Source: DASPJR01 sp035628505 (GTDB lineage Bacteria; Planctomycetota; SZUA-567; H5-PLA8). From it: 15,102 bases of DNA. The notes beneath the pieces were generated by a model that was given only the letters and a program-made list of their open reading frames with translations, did not search any database and was not told the origin of the DNA. Location: assembly GCA_035628505.1 (NCBI GenBank), contig DASPJR010000179.1, forward strand, positions 1 through 15,102, given 5' to 3'. Shown here piece after piece: positions 7,566 to 14,413 of the stretch (positions are counted from its first letter, which is position 1; the number at the start of each line of letters is the position of its first letter). The position numbers were made by a program, and so were the translations under genes.

Positions 7566-7601
7566 TCGAAAAAGAAAGCCCCGCAAATGTTGGGGCTTTC
7601 T
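7566..7601 (-). terminator. Terminator-like hairpin at the predicted 5' end of the tig transcript
   Basis: AGAAAGCCCC (7573-7582) and GGGGCTTTCT (7592-7601) form a perfect 10-bp stem with a 9-nt loop. On the minus strand it is followed by TTTTTC. By form it is an intrinsic terminator, which would stop readthrough from the gene ending at 7815. Its position is odd: it lies directly at the start point expected from the promoter at 7610-7637, so it could instead be a 5' stabilising stem-loop of the tig mRNA. Confidence 0.7.
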
Positions 7602-7609
7602 CCCGGACT

Positions 7610-7637
7610 TTTATAGAGAATATTGGCGTACCGTCAA
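7610..7637 (-). promoter_or_regulatory. Strong sigma70-type promoter upstream of tig-clpP-clpX
   Basis: TTGACG (7637-7632) and TATAAA (7615-7610) on the minus strand each match 5/6 of the consensus with a 16-nt spacer. It is the best promoter in the window. It would start a transcript near 7603, with a leader of about 170 nt before the tig start codon. No CIRCE-type heat-shock operator is visible. Confidence 0.6.
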
Positions 7638-7684
7638 GGTTAAAGCCCCAGCCAACCCGGCTTTTTCGGCCGTTCGGAACAGAT

Positions 7685-7802
7685 TCGACGCAAAGGCACT
7701 AAGTCTCGAAGCCCAAAGCCTTTTGTTAGACGCAAGGGGACGGCTCGAACGGGCGAGATGAAATTATCTTTATGTCTTGGAGTCTTTGCGACTTCGCGTT
7801 GA
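7685..7802. repeat. Imperfect inverted repeat built from GCAAAG-like 8-nt words
   Basis: The 379-nt gap between tig and the DUF4388 gene holds the tig promoter, the hairpin at 7566 and this element, and no ORF I believe. The left arm 7685-7718 and right arm 7768-7802 match at about 24 of 31 aligned bases, with one 4-nt stretch offset. They are separated by 49 nt. Read in the same sense, AAG recurs every 7-8 nt in both arms (GAAGTCGC, AAAGACTC, CAAGACAT, AAAG in the right arm's complement). It begins 12 nt after the DUF4388 gene's stop codon. There is no U-run at its minus-strand exit. Confidence 0.65.
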
Positions 7803-7814
7803 GCTGTTTTGCCG

Positions 7815-8702
7815 TTATCCACCGGCAACGTTCTGCGGCGGTTGTGTCGGACGGTTTTCGCGAAAGCTCTTGATGATGGCTTTTGCTTCGTCCATCTGGC
7901 GCAAGCCTTCGAGCAACAGCGCCATGGTGTTGCCTACAATCGTTTTCTTGGGCGTAGGCTGTTCCAGGTCAAAACGGAACGCTCCCGTTTTAAGATGGAA
8001 GAGCAGAAAGAGCGCGTCGGCGCCTTCGATGTCATGCAGTTCCGCGTGTCGTACGGCGCCTTCAACAAAGTGAATCTGCCCGTAGCGTTTGCCGTCGCTG
8101 ACGTTGAGCACGCCCGTGAGACGAAGCGGCTCAACCATGCTCAGGATCTTCGTGACGTCCAGCACACCCAGCGCGCCGGAGAACACGCCGGGCGTCTTGA
8201 GCAACTCCTCTGGAGTGATCACGTTGGGCTGGACCTGCACGGCTGTGCCACCGGGACGGCGCGGGGCGAAGGTTGGGATATGCGATGGTGTGCGCTGCAC
8301 CAGGAGACTGCGAACCTTGTCCAGGAAGGCGTCAGCCGAGCTGGGCAGTACCAGCCACTGATCTGTAACGGATTCGGTCCCGTAGGGTTCAAGCTTCGAA
8401 ATCTGCTCGGCGCTGCTGATCAAAAAAAGGAATGGAACAGTGTTGGACTTACTGAAGCTGCGCGCGGCACGGAAGAACGACATAGCCTCGCCCGCAGGTC
8501 CTGTGAGATCCAGGATCACGCAGCCAACAAGATTCCCTCTTACGCATTCCCACGCATCGCGCAAACTTTGTGGCGCCAGTGCTGTTTCGCCGGCCTGCTG
8601 CAAAATGGCAACGAGCGCACCTAGTGTCTCCGGACTGTAGCAGACCAGGAGTACGCCTCGTGGCACACGGTTCTTCGAGTCTTTGTTTTCGACTTCACCC
8701 AT
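7815..8702 (-). CDS. Receiver-like (degenerate) + PATAN/DUF4388 domain protein
   Basis: 295 residues. Residues 15-135 resemble a CheY-like receiver fold: strand GVLLVCYSP (16-24) and CVILDLTGP (61-69) with Asp65 at the phosphoacceptor position. The usual acidic pair after the first strand is replaced by Cys21-Tyr22-Ser23, and the conserved Lys before Pro120 is a Leu, so normal phosphorylation is doubtful. Residues about 175-248 match the DUF4388/PATAN pattern (GALGVLDVTKILSMVE, then SGVLxV-like TGVLNVSDG, IHFVEGAVRHAEL). This domain is common in regulatory and motility proteins of Myxococcota, Acidobacteriota and cyanobacteria. A role as a signalling adaptor is inference. It lies downstream of the FHA gene on the same strand with its own candidate promoter. 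Confidence 0.8.
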   Translation of the reverse strand: MGEVENKDSKNRVPRGVLLVCYSPETLGALVAILQQAGETALAPQSLRDAWECVRGNLVGCVILDLTGPAGEAMSFFRAARSFSKSNTVPFLFLISSAEQISKLEPYGTESVTDQWLVLPSSADAFLDKVRSLLVQRTPSHIPTFAPRRPGGTAVQVQPNVITPEELLKTPGVFSGALGVLDVTKILSMVEPLRLTGVLNVSDGKRYGQIHFVEGAVRHAELHDIEGADALFLLFHLKTGAFRFDLEQPTPKKTIVGNTMALLLEGLRQMDEAKAIIKSFRENRPTQPPQNVAGG

Positions 8703-8713
8703 TGCGTCCGAAT

Positions 8714-8742
8714 TGTATAACCGCTTGCCCTACTTTGATCAA
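8714..8742 (-). promoter_or_regulatory. Probable promoter of the receiver-DUF4388 gene
   Basis: TTGATC (8742-8737), a 17-nt spacer and TATACA (8719-8714) on the minus strand match 4/6 and 4/6. The -10 ends 11 nt before the ATG at 8702, the same spacing as the MBOAT promoter, so the mRNA would be almost leaderless. The -35 is embedded in a perfect 10-bp palindrome TTTGATCAAA (8734-8743), a possible regulator site. Confidence 0.42.
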
Positions 8743-8783
8743 ACAGGGAATCGCAAGAGGCATTGGGCGCACTTAGCGGGCTC

Positions 8784-8807
8784 AAAAACGGCCGAACTGG
8801 GCGTTCG
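8784..8807 (-). terminator. Weak terminator candidate after the FHA gene
   Basis: On the minus strand CGAAC and GTTCG (8807-8803 and 8797-8793) form a 5-bp stem with a 5-nt loop, followed within 4 nt by TTTTT (8788-8784). The stem is short. It lies about 60 nt past the FHA stop codon and just upstream of the next promoter, where a terminator would be expected. Confidence 0.3.
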
Positions 8808-8867
8808 TGCCCTGTTTTGACTTTTATAAGCTCGCCTGAGGCTGTTTATTAACCGGCCTGATCAGGC

Positions 8868-9800
8868 TTACTCCTTCTTTGGGGCAGCATCTGGAGGAGC
8901 GGAGGCGTCCGCAGGCGCAGCCGGAGCAGCCGGGTCCGCTGCGGCATCAGCGGGCTTGTCGGCTGGCGGAGGCGGAGTTTCCTGCGTAGCGCCAGCATCG
9001 TTAGTAGCGGGCGCAGCATTGATGGTCGGCTTCGGGGGGAGCTTCAGAACAGGCGGCGCTGTTTCGCCATTTTCCTTTGTCGCAGGATCATCGGACGAAC
9101 CTCCCGCCGCAGCATTCTGCTGCTCCTGCCAATGTTTGTAACCGTAGAATCCACCCACCCCGAGAATGGCAAGTATCAGAACCGCTTTTACAGCAGTCGC
9201 GATGGGCGAAGAGGGCGGCGCTTCGCGCTTGCGCAATTTCATTGATTTCTTATTAGATTTTGCCGACTCATCCGAATCCGCAACTTCTTCTGCGTCAGTC
9301 TCCCCGGACTCGGCTTGAGCAGCTTCGGCGGCCGGTTTCTCGTCGGTGTCGGCGGAACCGTCATCCTTGGCCAGCATCATCGTCTGCTTGGGAGGCTGCT
9401 TGCGTTTAACGACGGGTTTTCCTGCATTCTTCGGACCGTTGGCGGCCTGCTTCAAAAGCCCTTTTAGCTTGCCGCCGGCAAGGTGCGCGCCGAGGTCTTC
9501 CATTTCGTTGCTGGAACTGAGCGAGACGACGAAGTTTTTCGATGCCAGTTTGAGCACATCGCCGTCCGCAAGCGCGGTGGGTTTCTTGACGGGCTTGCCA
9601 TTAACCAAGGTTCCGAAGCGGCTGCCCAGATCATTGATCAGCCACTGTCCGTCCTCGAAGGTCAATTCAGCATGTTTGCGTGAGACGCTGTCGTTCTCAA
9701 CGACGCAATCGCATCCCTCATCACGGCCTAACGTTGATGGCGAGTCTTTTTCGGGCTCGAGAGTGAATGAGAATTCAGACGATTCCAGATGAAGAATCAT
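8868..9800 (-). CDS. FHA domain protein with single transmembrane segment
   Basis: 310 residues. The N-terminal FHA domain (about 1-95) binds phosphothreonine peptides in this family. GRDEGCDCVVENDSVSRKHA (25-44) gives the conserved Gly-Arg, Ser and His; DLGSRFGTLVNG (57-68) is the second loop, where the usual TNG reads RFG. A charged, acidic low-complexity linker (about 125-195) leads to one transmembrane helix (about 200-220, IATAVKAVLILAILGVGGFY). An Ala/Pro-rich tail follows, presumably outside the cytoplasm. It may read phosphorylation by a Ser/Thr kinase such as the one at 11958-14246, but that link is inferred. The ATG is supported by GGAGA 10 nt upstream. The 192-nt gap to the divergent GGDEF gene shows no clear promoter by eye. 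Confidence 0.88.
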   Translation of the reverse strand: MILHLESSEFSFTLEPEKDSPSTLGRDEGCDCVVENDSVSRKHAELTFEDGQWLINDLGSRFGTLVNGKPVKKPTALADGDVLKLASKNFVVSLSSSNEMEDLGAHLAGGKLKGLLKQAANGPKNAGKPVVKRKQPPKQTMMLAKDDGSADTDEKPAAEAAQAESGETDAEEVADSDESAKSNKKSMKLRKREAPPSSPIATAVKAVLILAILGVGGFYGYKHWQEQQNAAAGGSSDDPATKENGETAPPVLKLPPKPTINAAPATNDAGATQETPPPPADKPADAAADPAAPAAPADASAPPDAAPKKE

Positions 9801-9992
9801 GAGAGCGGCGTCTCCAGAGCGTTAGCGTGCCAGACCATAGCTTAAGGCTGACACGAGGTGCATGCAATTCAAAGTGATCCGTGCGATTGGTATGACGCAT
9901 CAGCACGCTGAACATTGCGTCGATTTTCGTCTTTACTTTTTCCAATAGAACAAGAACCTGTAAGGACTTCCATCAGTGCTGTTGCACGAAAA

Positions 9993-11048
9993 ATGGCCTT
10001 TAATAAGCTCGCGCCCATGGAACACACACCTGAGAAGTCGCTTCCCAGCGCGCAGCGTCTGCTGCAGATTATTCACACGCAAACTGAAATTGTGAAATCC
10101 GACCTGGACCTGACAAAGGTCATGGATTTGGTCGCACAGCGGGCGCCCGAGCTTACCGGTGGTAGCGGCGGTGTGGTGGAACTCGCCGAAGGCGCGCAGA
10201 TGGTTTACCGCGCCACCACAGGAACCGCGACCAATTACCTGGGCCTTCGCATTCAGCGCGAGGGCAGCCTTTCGGGTCTTTGCGTTGCGACCGGAAAACC
10301 GCTGGTGTGTCATGATACAGAAACCGATCCGCGCGTGGACCTGCAGGCGTGCCGAAAAGTCGGCGCCCGCTCAATGGTGGTTGCTCCGCTGCTCTACAAA
10401 AATAAGCCCGTGGGCGTACTGAAGGTGCTCTCGCCCTTGCCGAATGCTTTTAAGCAGGAAGACATCACGACGCTGGAACTGATGTCCGAACTGGTCGCGG
10501 CATCGATGACGCATGCTTCCAACTTCCAGACGCAGGCCGAAGAGTCCAAGCTTCTGTTCATGCGCGCAACGCAGGATTCGCTGACGGGTCTGGCCAACCG
10601 CGCGCTGTTCTACGACCGCATGCGCCTGTGCCTGGCAGCCGCGCGACGGGACAAGTTTTCGTTCGCCGTCGAAATGCTCGACATGGATGGACTCAAGCAG
10701 CTCAATGATTCCCTTGGGCATGCTGCAGGCGATGCGGCGCTGCGCGAGCTGGGCACGCGCATGCGCCGGACGACGCGCGATGCCGACACCGCCGCGCGGC
10801 TGGGTGGAGACGAGTTTGCCATTATCCTTGCGCACGTCGCCGATCGCCAGGCCGCGTTGAACCACAGCCGCCGCCTTGCCGAAATCATTGACGCGCCGTT
10901 CCAGTTCGACAGCACCACGCAGCTTCAGCTCCGCGCCAGCATAGGAGTCGCTGTGTTCCCGGATGACGGCAAAGAGATCGACACGCTGATTCACTTCGCC
11001 GACGAAGTGATGTACGCAGCCAAACGCCGGCGAAAGGGTACCGCTTAA
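9993..11048 (+). CDS. GAF-GGDEF diguanylate cyclase
   Basis: Makes cyclic di-GMP from two GTP. An N-terminal GAF sensor domain spans about residues 20-175 (from the ATG at 9993). The GGDEF domain spans about 190-350: DSLTGLANR entry motif, metal and substrate site LDMDGLKQLNDSLGHAAGD, and the intact active site RLGGDEF (GGDEF at 271-275). An inhibitory-site RxxD motif (RDAD, 262-265) sits exactly the usual distance before GGDEF, so product feedback inhibition is expected. No transmembrane segment is present, so it is probably cytoplasmic, with the GAF ligand unknown. The start is uncertain: the frame is open to a TTG at 9915, ATGs lie at 9993 and 10017, and none has a strong Shine-Dalgarno. 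It is the first of two plus-strand genes. Confidence 0.93.
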   Translation: MAFNKLAPMEHTPEKSLPSAQRLLQIIHTQTEIVKSDLDLTKVMDLVAQRAPELTGGSGGVVELAEGAQMVYRATTGTATNYLGLRIQREGSLSGLCVATGKPLVCHDTETDPRVDLQACRKVGARSMVVAPLLYKNKPVGVLKVLSPLPNAFKQEDITTLELMSELVAASMTHASNFQTQAEESKLLFMRATQDSLTGLANRALFYDRMRLCLAAARRDKFSFAVEMLDMDGLKQLNDSLGHAAGDAALRELGTRMRRTTRDADTAARLGGDEFAIILAHVADRQAALNHSRRLAEIIDAPFQFDSTTQLQLRASIGVAVFPDDGKEIDTLIHFADEVMYAAKRRRKGTA

Positions 11049-11062
11049 CGAACAAGCAGTAT

Positions 11063-11071
11063 ATGACACGC
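11063..11071 (+). repeat. 9-bp direct repeat, left copy flanking the low-GC ATPase gene
   Basis: ATGACACGC here is repeated exactly at 11898-11906. The two copies lie just before the start and exactly at the stop codon of the compositionally distinct gene between them. This could be the footprint of an insertion, or chance. Confidence 0.4.
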
Positions 11072-11094
11072 TCGCAACAACACGCCAGGGCTAT

Positions 11095-11901
11095 ATGATT
11101 GTTCAAATGCGCGGAAGCCAATCCGATCAATTCGTACACAGTATTCAACTCAAGAGAAACGAAGTTAAATCGTACGCGTTGTACCCGTTTAACCTTCCAA
11201 TAGTGAAATCACTTAATCGATTACAAATCGATCCACATCTAACATTTATTGTGGGCGACAACGGCTCTGGAAAGTCGACCTTGCTAGAGGCGATTGCCGC
11301 TTCTCTTGGCTTCAATCCAGAAGGTGGGAGTAAAAATTTCAGCTTTGGAACACGTGAATCGCATTCCGATCTACACAAGTACTTGCGAGTTTGCAAAGGA
11401 ATCAAAAAACCGAAGGACGGCTATTTTCTACGAGCTGAAAGCTTTTTTAATGTGGCTACTGAAATAGAAAAACGTGATGAAGAGCCTGGTGGCGGTCCTA
11501 AAATAATTGAGTCATACGGGGGAACTTCGCTGCACGAGCAATCACATGGCGAATCTTTTCTTTCACTCGTCTGCAATCGTTTTCGCGGAAATGGCCTGTA
11601 CTTGTTAGACGAACCCGAGGCAGCACTTTCTCCGCAACGGCAACTCTCAGTATTGTCGCGAATGCATCAGCTGATTCAGCGCGACTCTCAGTTCATTATC
11701 GCGACACACTCGCCAATTCTGATGGCCTATCCAGATGCGCTGATTTACGGCTGCACACCTGAAGGATTAAAGAAGGTTCAATACGAAGACACCGAGCACT
11801 TTCGCGTCACGCGCGATTTTCTCGCCAATCCGAACCGGATGCTTCGGGAGCTATTCAAAGACGATGACGATTTATCAGACGACACGCTTTTTGACAAATG
11901 A
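11095..11901 (+). CDS. COG3910-type predicted AAA/ABC-like ATPase
   Basis: 268-residue soluble ATPase. Walker A GDNGSGKST is at 54-62, the ABC-type signature QSHGES at 149-154, Walker B LYLLDEPEAALS at 168-179 (Glu173), and the H-loop ATHSP at 203-207. The motifs, length and stretches such as FLRAESFFNVATEI match the stand-alone COG3910 family of predicted ATPases, whose biological role is unknown to me. It has no coiled-coil arms like SMC or RecF and no nuclease domain. Base composition is clearly lower in GC (about 40-45 percent in the first half by eye), with AT-rich codons, unlike every neighbour, which points to recent transfer. It lies 46 nt after the GGDEF gene. AGGG lies close before the ATG at 11095. 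It ends convergently with the kinase gene 56 nt away. Confidence 0.85.
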   Translation: MIVQMRGSQSDQFVHSIQLKRNEVKSYALYPFNLPIVKSLNRLQIDPHLTFIVGDNGSGKSTLLEAIAASLGFNPEGGSKNFSFGTRESHSDLHKYLRVCKGIKKPKDGYFLRAESFFNVATEIEKRDEEPGGGPKIIESYGGTSLHEQSHGESFLSLVCNRFRGNGLYLLDEPEAALSPQRQLSVLSRMHQLIQRDSQFIIATHSPILMAYPDALIYGCTPEGLKKVQYEDTEHFRVTRDFLANPNRMLRELFKDDDDLSDDTLFDK

Positions 11902-11906
11902 CACGC
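11898..11906 (+). repeat. 9-bp direct repeat, right copy flanking the low-GC ATPase gene
   Basis: Second copy of ATGACACGC, overlapping the TGA stop codon of the ATPase gene. See the copy at 11063-11071. The remaining bases of the 56-nt convergent gap contain only a weak GTTGC/GCAAC stem. Confidence 0.4.
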
Positions 11907-11957
11907 GCAGTTGCGACAGTGCAACCTGTTTGAGTTCATAATGCCGCGCCACCGGCG

Positions 11958-14246
11958 TTACCTTCGGTTGCGGTTGTTGAGCGTCAGATTTGGCTGGCTT
12001 GCTGCAGGCGCCTGCTGCTGTACCAGGAACTGCTCCTGCAGCTGGCGGATGTAGTCGCGCGCTTTCGGAAACGTCGGCTGCACACTCAGGATCGCCTGAA
12101 ACTCGCTCACCGCCCGCCGGTAATACGCCGCCTGCTTCGTTTGCGCACCGGCATTCCAGTACGCCAGCGCCAGTGCTTCGCGATAATTCAGATTGTTCGG
12201 CGCCAGCTCAAGCGCGCGCTCGCGGTTCTGGACTTCGTCGACAAACTTCTTCATCCACATGTGGATTCGCGCCGTTTGTGCGAACGCTTCAGCGCGCAGT
12301 TTGGGATCAAGCTCCGCCGCACGGCTGGTGGCGCTGAAGGCCTCGGCAACAATACGCTCGTCCGCTCTCGCCGATATTTTGTCGACGCCTCTGCGGCCAA
12401 GGCAGAGTCCCAGTCCGAGGTACGCGCGCGCCATCTTCGGGTCAACGGCAATGGCATCGGAGAATGCTTTCTGCGCGCCGTCGAGGCGCTGGCTGTCGGT
12501 GAGTCCCGGCTGCGCGAGCAGCTTATAGCCCTGCTCCACCAGTGGCCCGGCTTCGCGCGGCCCCAGATACATGCGCGCAAGCACGGCAATCAGAACAAGG
12601 GCTGCCAGTCCTGCCGCGCCCGCCAGCAATGGACGGCGGTTCTTTGCGGCTGCGTCGAGAATCTCCTGCACGCGCGCCTGCGACTGCGAACGAATGTCCA
12701 GCGGCTCGCCATTCAGGAATTTTGTAATGTCGATCGACAATGCGCGGGCGTTCGCGTAGCGGCGTTCAGCGTTCTTCTCAAGACACTTCGTGACGATGTG
12801 CTGAACGTCCTGCGGCACTTTGATATTCAGCACCCGCAACGGCTTGGGCTGCTCTTTGGTGATCTTCAGCATCAGCCGCAGCGCGTTTTCGGCCTGGAAC
12901 GGTGGCTTGCAGGTGAGCATCTCATAGAGCACCGCGCCCAGCGCCCAGACGTCCGAGCGCGGGTCGACGGCTTTGCCATCTCCGCGGGCCTGCTCGGGCG
13001 CCATATACGCAGGCGTGCCGCAGACCAGGCCTGAAGCGGTCAGCCGCGTGATTTCGTCCAGCGATTTGACCAGCCCGAAATCCGCTACCTTAGGCGAGTT
13101 GAATTCATCGATGAGAATATTGCCCGGCTTTAGATCCCGATGAACGTAGCCGGCTTCGTGCAGCGCGCCAATGGTCTCGGCGACTGACTTCATCAGCACG
13201 AGGCAGTCGTTCACTGAAAGCGTTTTCTCAGGGATGACTTTGTCTAGCGAGCGGCCTTTGACCAGTTCCATCGCCATGTACGGGCGGCCGTCAATTTCTC
13301 CGACGGCATAAACCTGCACCATTCCCGGGAGCGAGAGTGCCTTGGCCGTTTCGCATTCGTGTTGAAAGCGTTCCCGCTCGGACTCACCGGCTTCCGGGCC
13401 TTCAAGAAGAACCTTCAGCGCCACTGTGCGGCCAGTGTCTTTTTCGCGGCCACGGAACACCGCGCCAACACCGCCGCGGGCAATCTCGCCTTCGATTTCA
13501 TACGGACCGAAGGTGCCCTCGAGCAACGGCCGCCGGGCATTCTTCTTCGGTCTGGCTTCTGCGGACTGTGTGGGCTGTTCGGAAAGCTGCGCCGCTTTGT
13601 GAAGAGCCGGGATTTTTGCAGCGACTTCGGCGTGTGGCTGAGGAGCAGGTGCCGAGGCCGGAACAGGCTCAACCCCAACCGCACTCTTCGGTGAGCGGAT
13701 CACGACATCAGAATATTTCGGCTCGTCTTTCCTTTCCGGAGCAGCCGGAGCTTCCGCCAGTGCGACAGCAGCTGCCTCGGGCATCGATGCTCCGTTTGCG
13801 TTCGCCGACACGCCGTTGGCACCGTTGACGTGTGCCCCGTTCTTTGCATGAAGCTTCCAGCGGATTTCCTTGAGCTTGTCGCGCAGATCGTGAACGGGCT
13901 GGCTGTTGCCGACATCGAGCTGTTTCTTGACCTCTTCGGGAAGCGGAATCCTTTCAGCCTCAGCGACGAATGGCAGACCGCCCGTGCGGGTTGATTTGCT
14001 GGCAGGCTCGGCAAAGACAGGTTCGCTGCTGCTTGAAGCGGCCGGAGCGGGCGAAGCTTCCTTCGCTGGAGCGGCAGGCGCAGCTGAAGCTTTCGGCGCC
14101 GCCGGCGCTGCAGCGAAATCGTCTTTGGTCAGGAACGGCGAAGCATCGAACGCGACCGTGCACGCGACGCAGTTGATCGCGCAGCGGTCTTTGGTGATGT
14201 TCGCTTCAAAGCCGGTCTTGCACAGCGGACAAACGACACGTGGCAT
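11958..14246 (-). CDS. Zinc-ribbon / Ser-Thr protein kinase / TM / TPR protein
   Basis: 762 residues from the ATG at 14246 (GGGGGGA 8 nt upstream; a TTG two codons earlier is less likely). The N-terminus is Cys-rich (CPLC and CAINCVAC, residues 6-29), a probable zinc ribbon. A long Ala/Pro-rich linker follows (about 45-240). The Hanks-type kinase domain covers about 248-512: glycine loop ARGGVGAVF, Lys278 in VALKV, catalytic HRDLKPGN (Asp371), metal-binding DFG (389-391), and APE (416-418). All key residues are present, so it should be active on Ser/Thr. One transmembrane helix (about 540-558) leads to a C-terminal TPR-like helical region (about 565-740), predicted outside the cytoplasm. A sensor kinase with an external protein-interaction domain is the likely architecture. 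Signal and targets are unknown. The FHA protein is a possible partner. Confidence 0.93.
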   Translation of the reverse strand: MPRVVCPLCKTGFEANITKDRCAINCVACTVAFDASPFLTKDDFAAAPAAPKASAAPAAPAKEASPAPAASSSSEPVFAEPASKSTRTGGLPFVAEAERIPLPEEVKKQLDVGNSQPVHDLRDKLKEIRWKLHAKNGAHVNGANGVSANANGASMPEAAAVALAEAPAAPERKDEPKYSDVVIRSPKSAVGVEPVPASAPAPQPHAEVAAKIPALHKAAQLSEQPTQSAEARPKKNARRPLLEGTFGPYEIEGEIARGGVGAVFRGREKDTGRTVALKVLLEGPEAGESERERFQHECETAKALSLPGMVQVYAVGEIDGRPYMAMELVKGRSLDKVIPEKTLSVNDCLVLMKSVAETIGALHEAGYVHRDLKPGNILIDEFNSPKVADFGLVKSLDEITRLTASGLVCGTPAYMAPEQARGDGKAVDPRSDVWALGAVLYEMLTCKPPFQAENALRLMLKITKEQPKPLRVLNIKVPQDVQHIVTKCLEKNAERRYANARALSIDITKFLNGEPLDIRSQSQARVQEILDAAAKNRRPLLAGAAGLAALVLIAVLARMYLGPREAGPLVEQGYKLLAQPGLTDSQRLDGAQKAFSDAIAVDPKMARAYLGLGLCLGRRGVDKISARADERIVAEAFSATSRAAELDPKLRAEAFAQTARIHMWMKKFVDEVQNRERALELAPNNLNYREALALAYWNAGAQTKQAAYYRRAVSEFQAILSVQPTFPKARDYIRQLQEQFLVQQQAPAASQPNLTLNNRNRR

Positions 14247-14324
14247 AAACAAAATCCCCCCACCCCGTTAAGGGCATAAATCTCCCCTAAGAGACATCGG
14301 CAATATAAGGAGGGGACTGCAGGG

Positions 14325-14356
14325 GAATTGCGGATTGCGAATCCGAATTGCGGATT
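14325..14356. repeat. 12-bp direct repeat GAATTGCGGATT with internal palindrome
   Basis: GAATTGCGGATT occurs at 14325-14336 and 14345-14356 (period 20). Between them CGGATT-GCG-AATCCG is a palindrome. It lies about 80-110 nt upstream of the kinase start and could be an operator. It may equally be another short-word repeat of the kind seen in this window. A TATATT at 14307-14302 (minus) is a weak -10 candidate for the kinase gene. Confidence 0.5.
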
Positions 14357-14413
14357 AGCAATGCAACCACAATCGTCATTCGCCAGCATGCTCTGTTGAA
14401 AACGTCTTCTTTT

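Noticed and set aside
7435..7660. CIRCE or HAIR heat-shock operator for tig-clpP-clpX
   Set aside because: Neither TTAGCACTC-N9-GAGTGCTAA nor CTTGAGT-N7-ACTCAAG type sequence is present.
7602..7814. tRNA or known small RNA in the tig upstream gap
   Set aside because: No cloverleaf with a GTTCGA-type T-loop and acceptor pairing could be drawn on either strand. The stems seen are explained by the word-hairpin and the hairpin at 7566.
7809..8624. Plus-strand open frame of 271 codons opposite the DUF4388 gene
   Set aside because: The minus-strand frame carries receiver and PATAN patterns plus a promoter and start codon. The plus frame has neither motifs nor a ribosome site.
11095..11901. Anti-phage defence ATPase of the OLD/retron/Septu type
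   Set aside because: It has the COG3910 pattern as a stand-alone gene with no adjacent nuclease, reverse transcriptase, toprim domain or other effector, so there is no basis for a defence call.
11902..11957. Bidirectional terminator between the ATPase and kinase genes
   Set aside because: Only a 5-bp GTTGC/GCAAC stem is seen, without a U-run on either strand.
12141..13034. Plus-strand open frame of 297 codons opposite the kinase gene
   Set aside because: High-GC antisense frame. The opposite strand encodes intact kinase and TPR regions.
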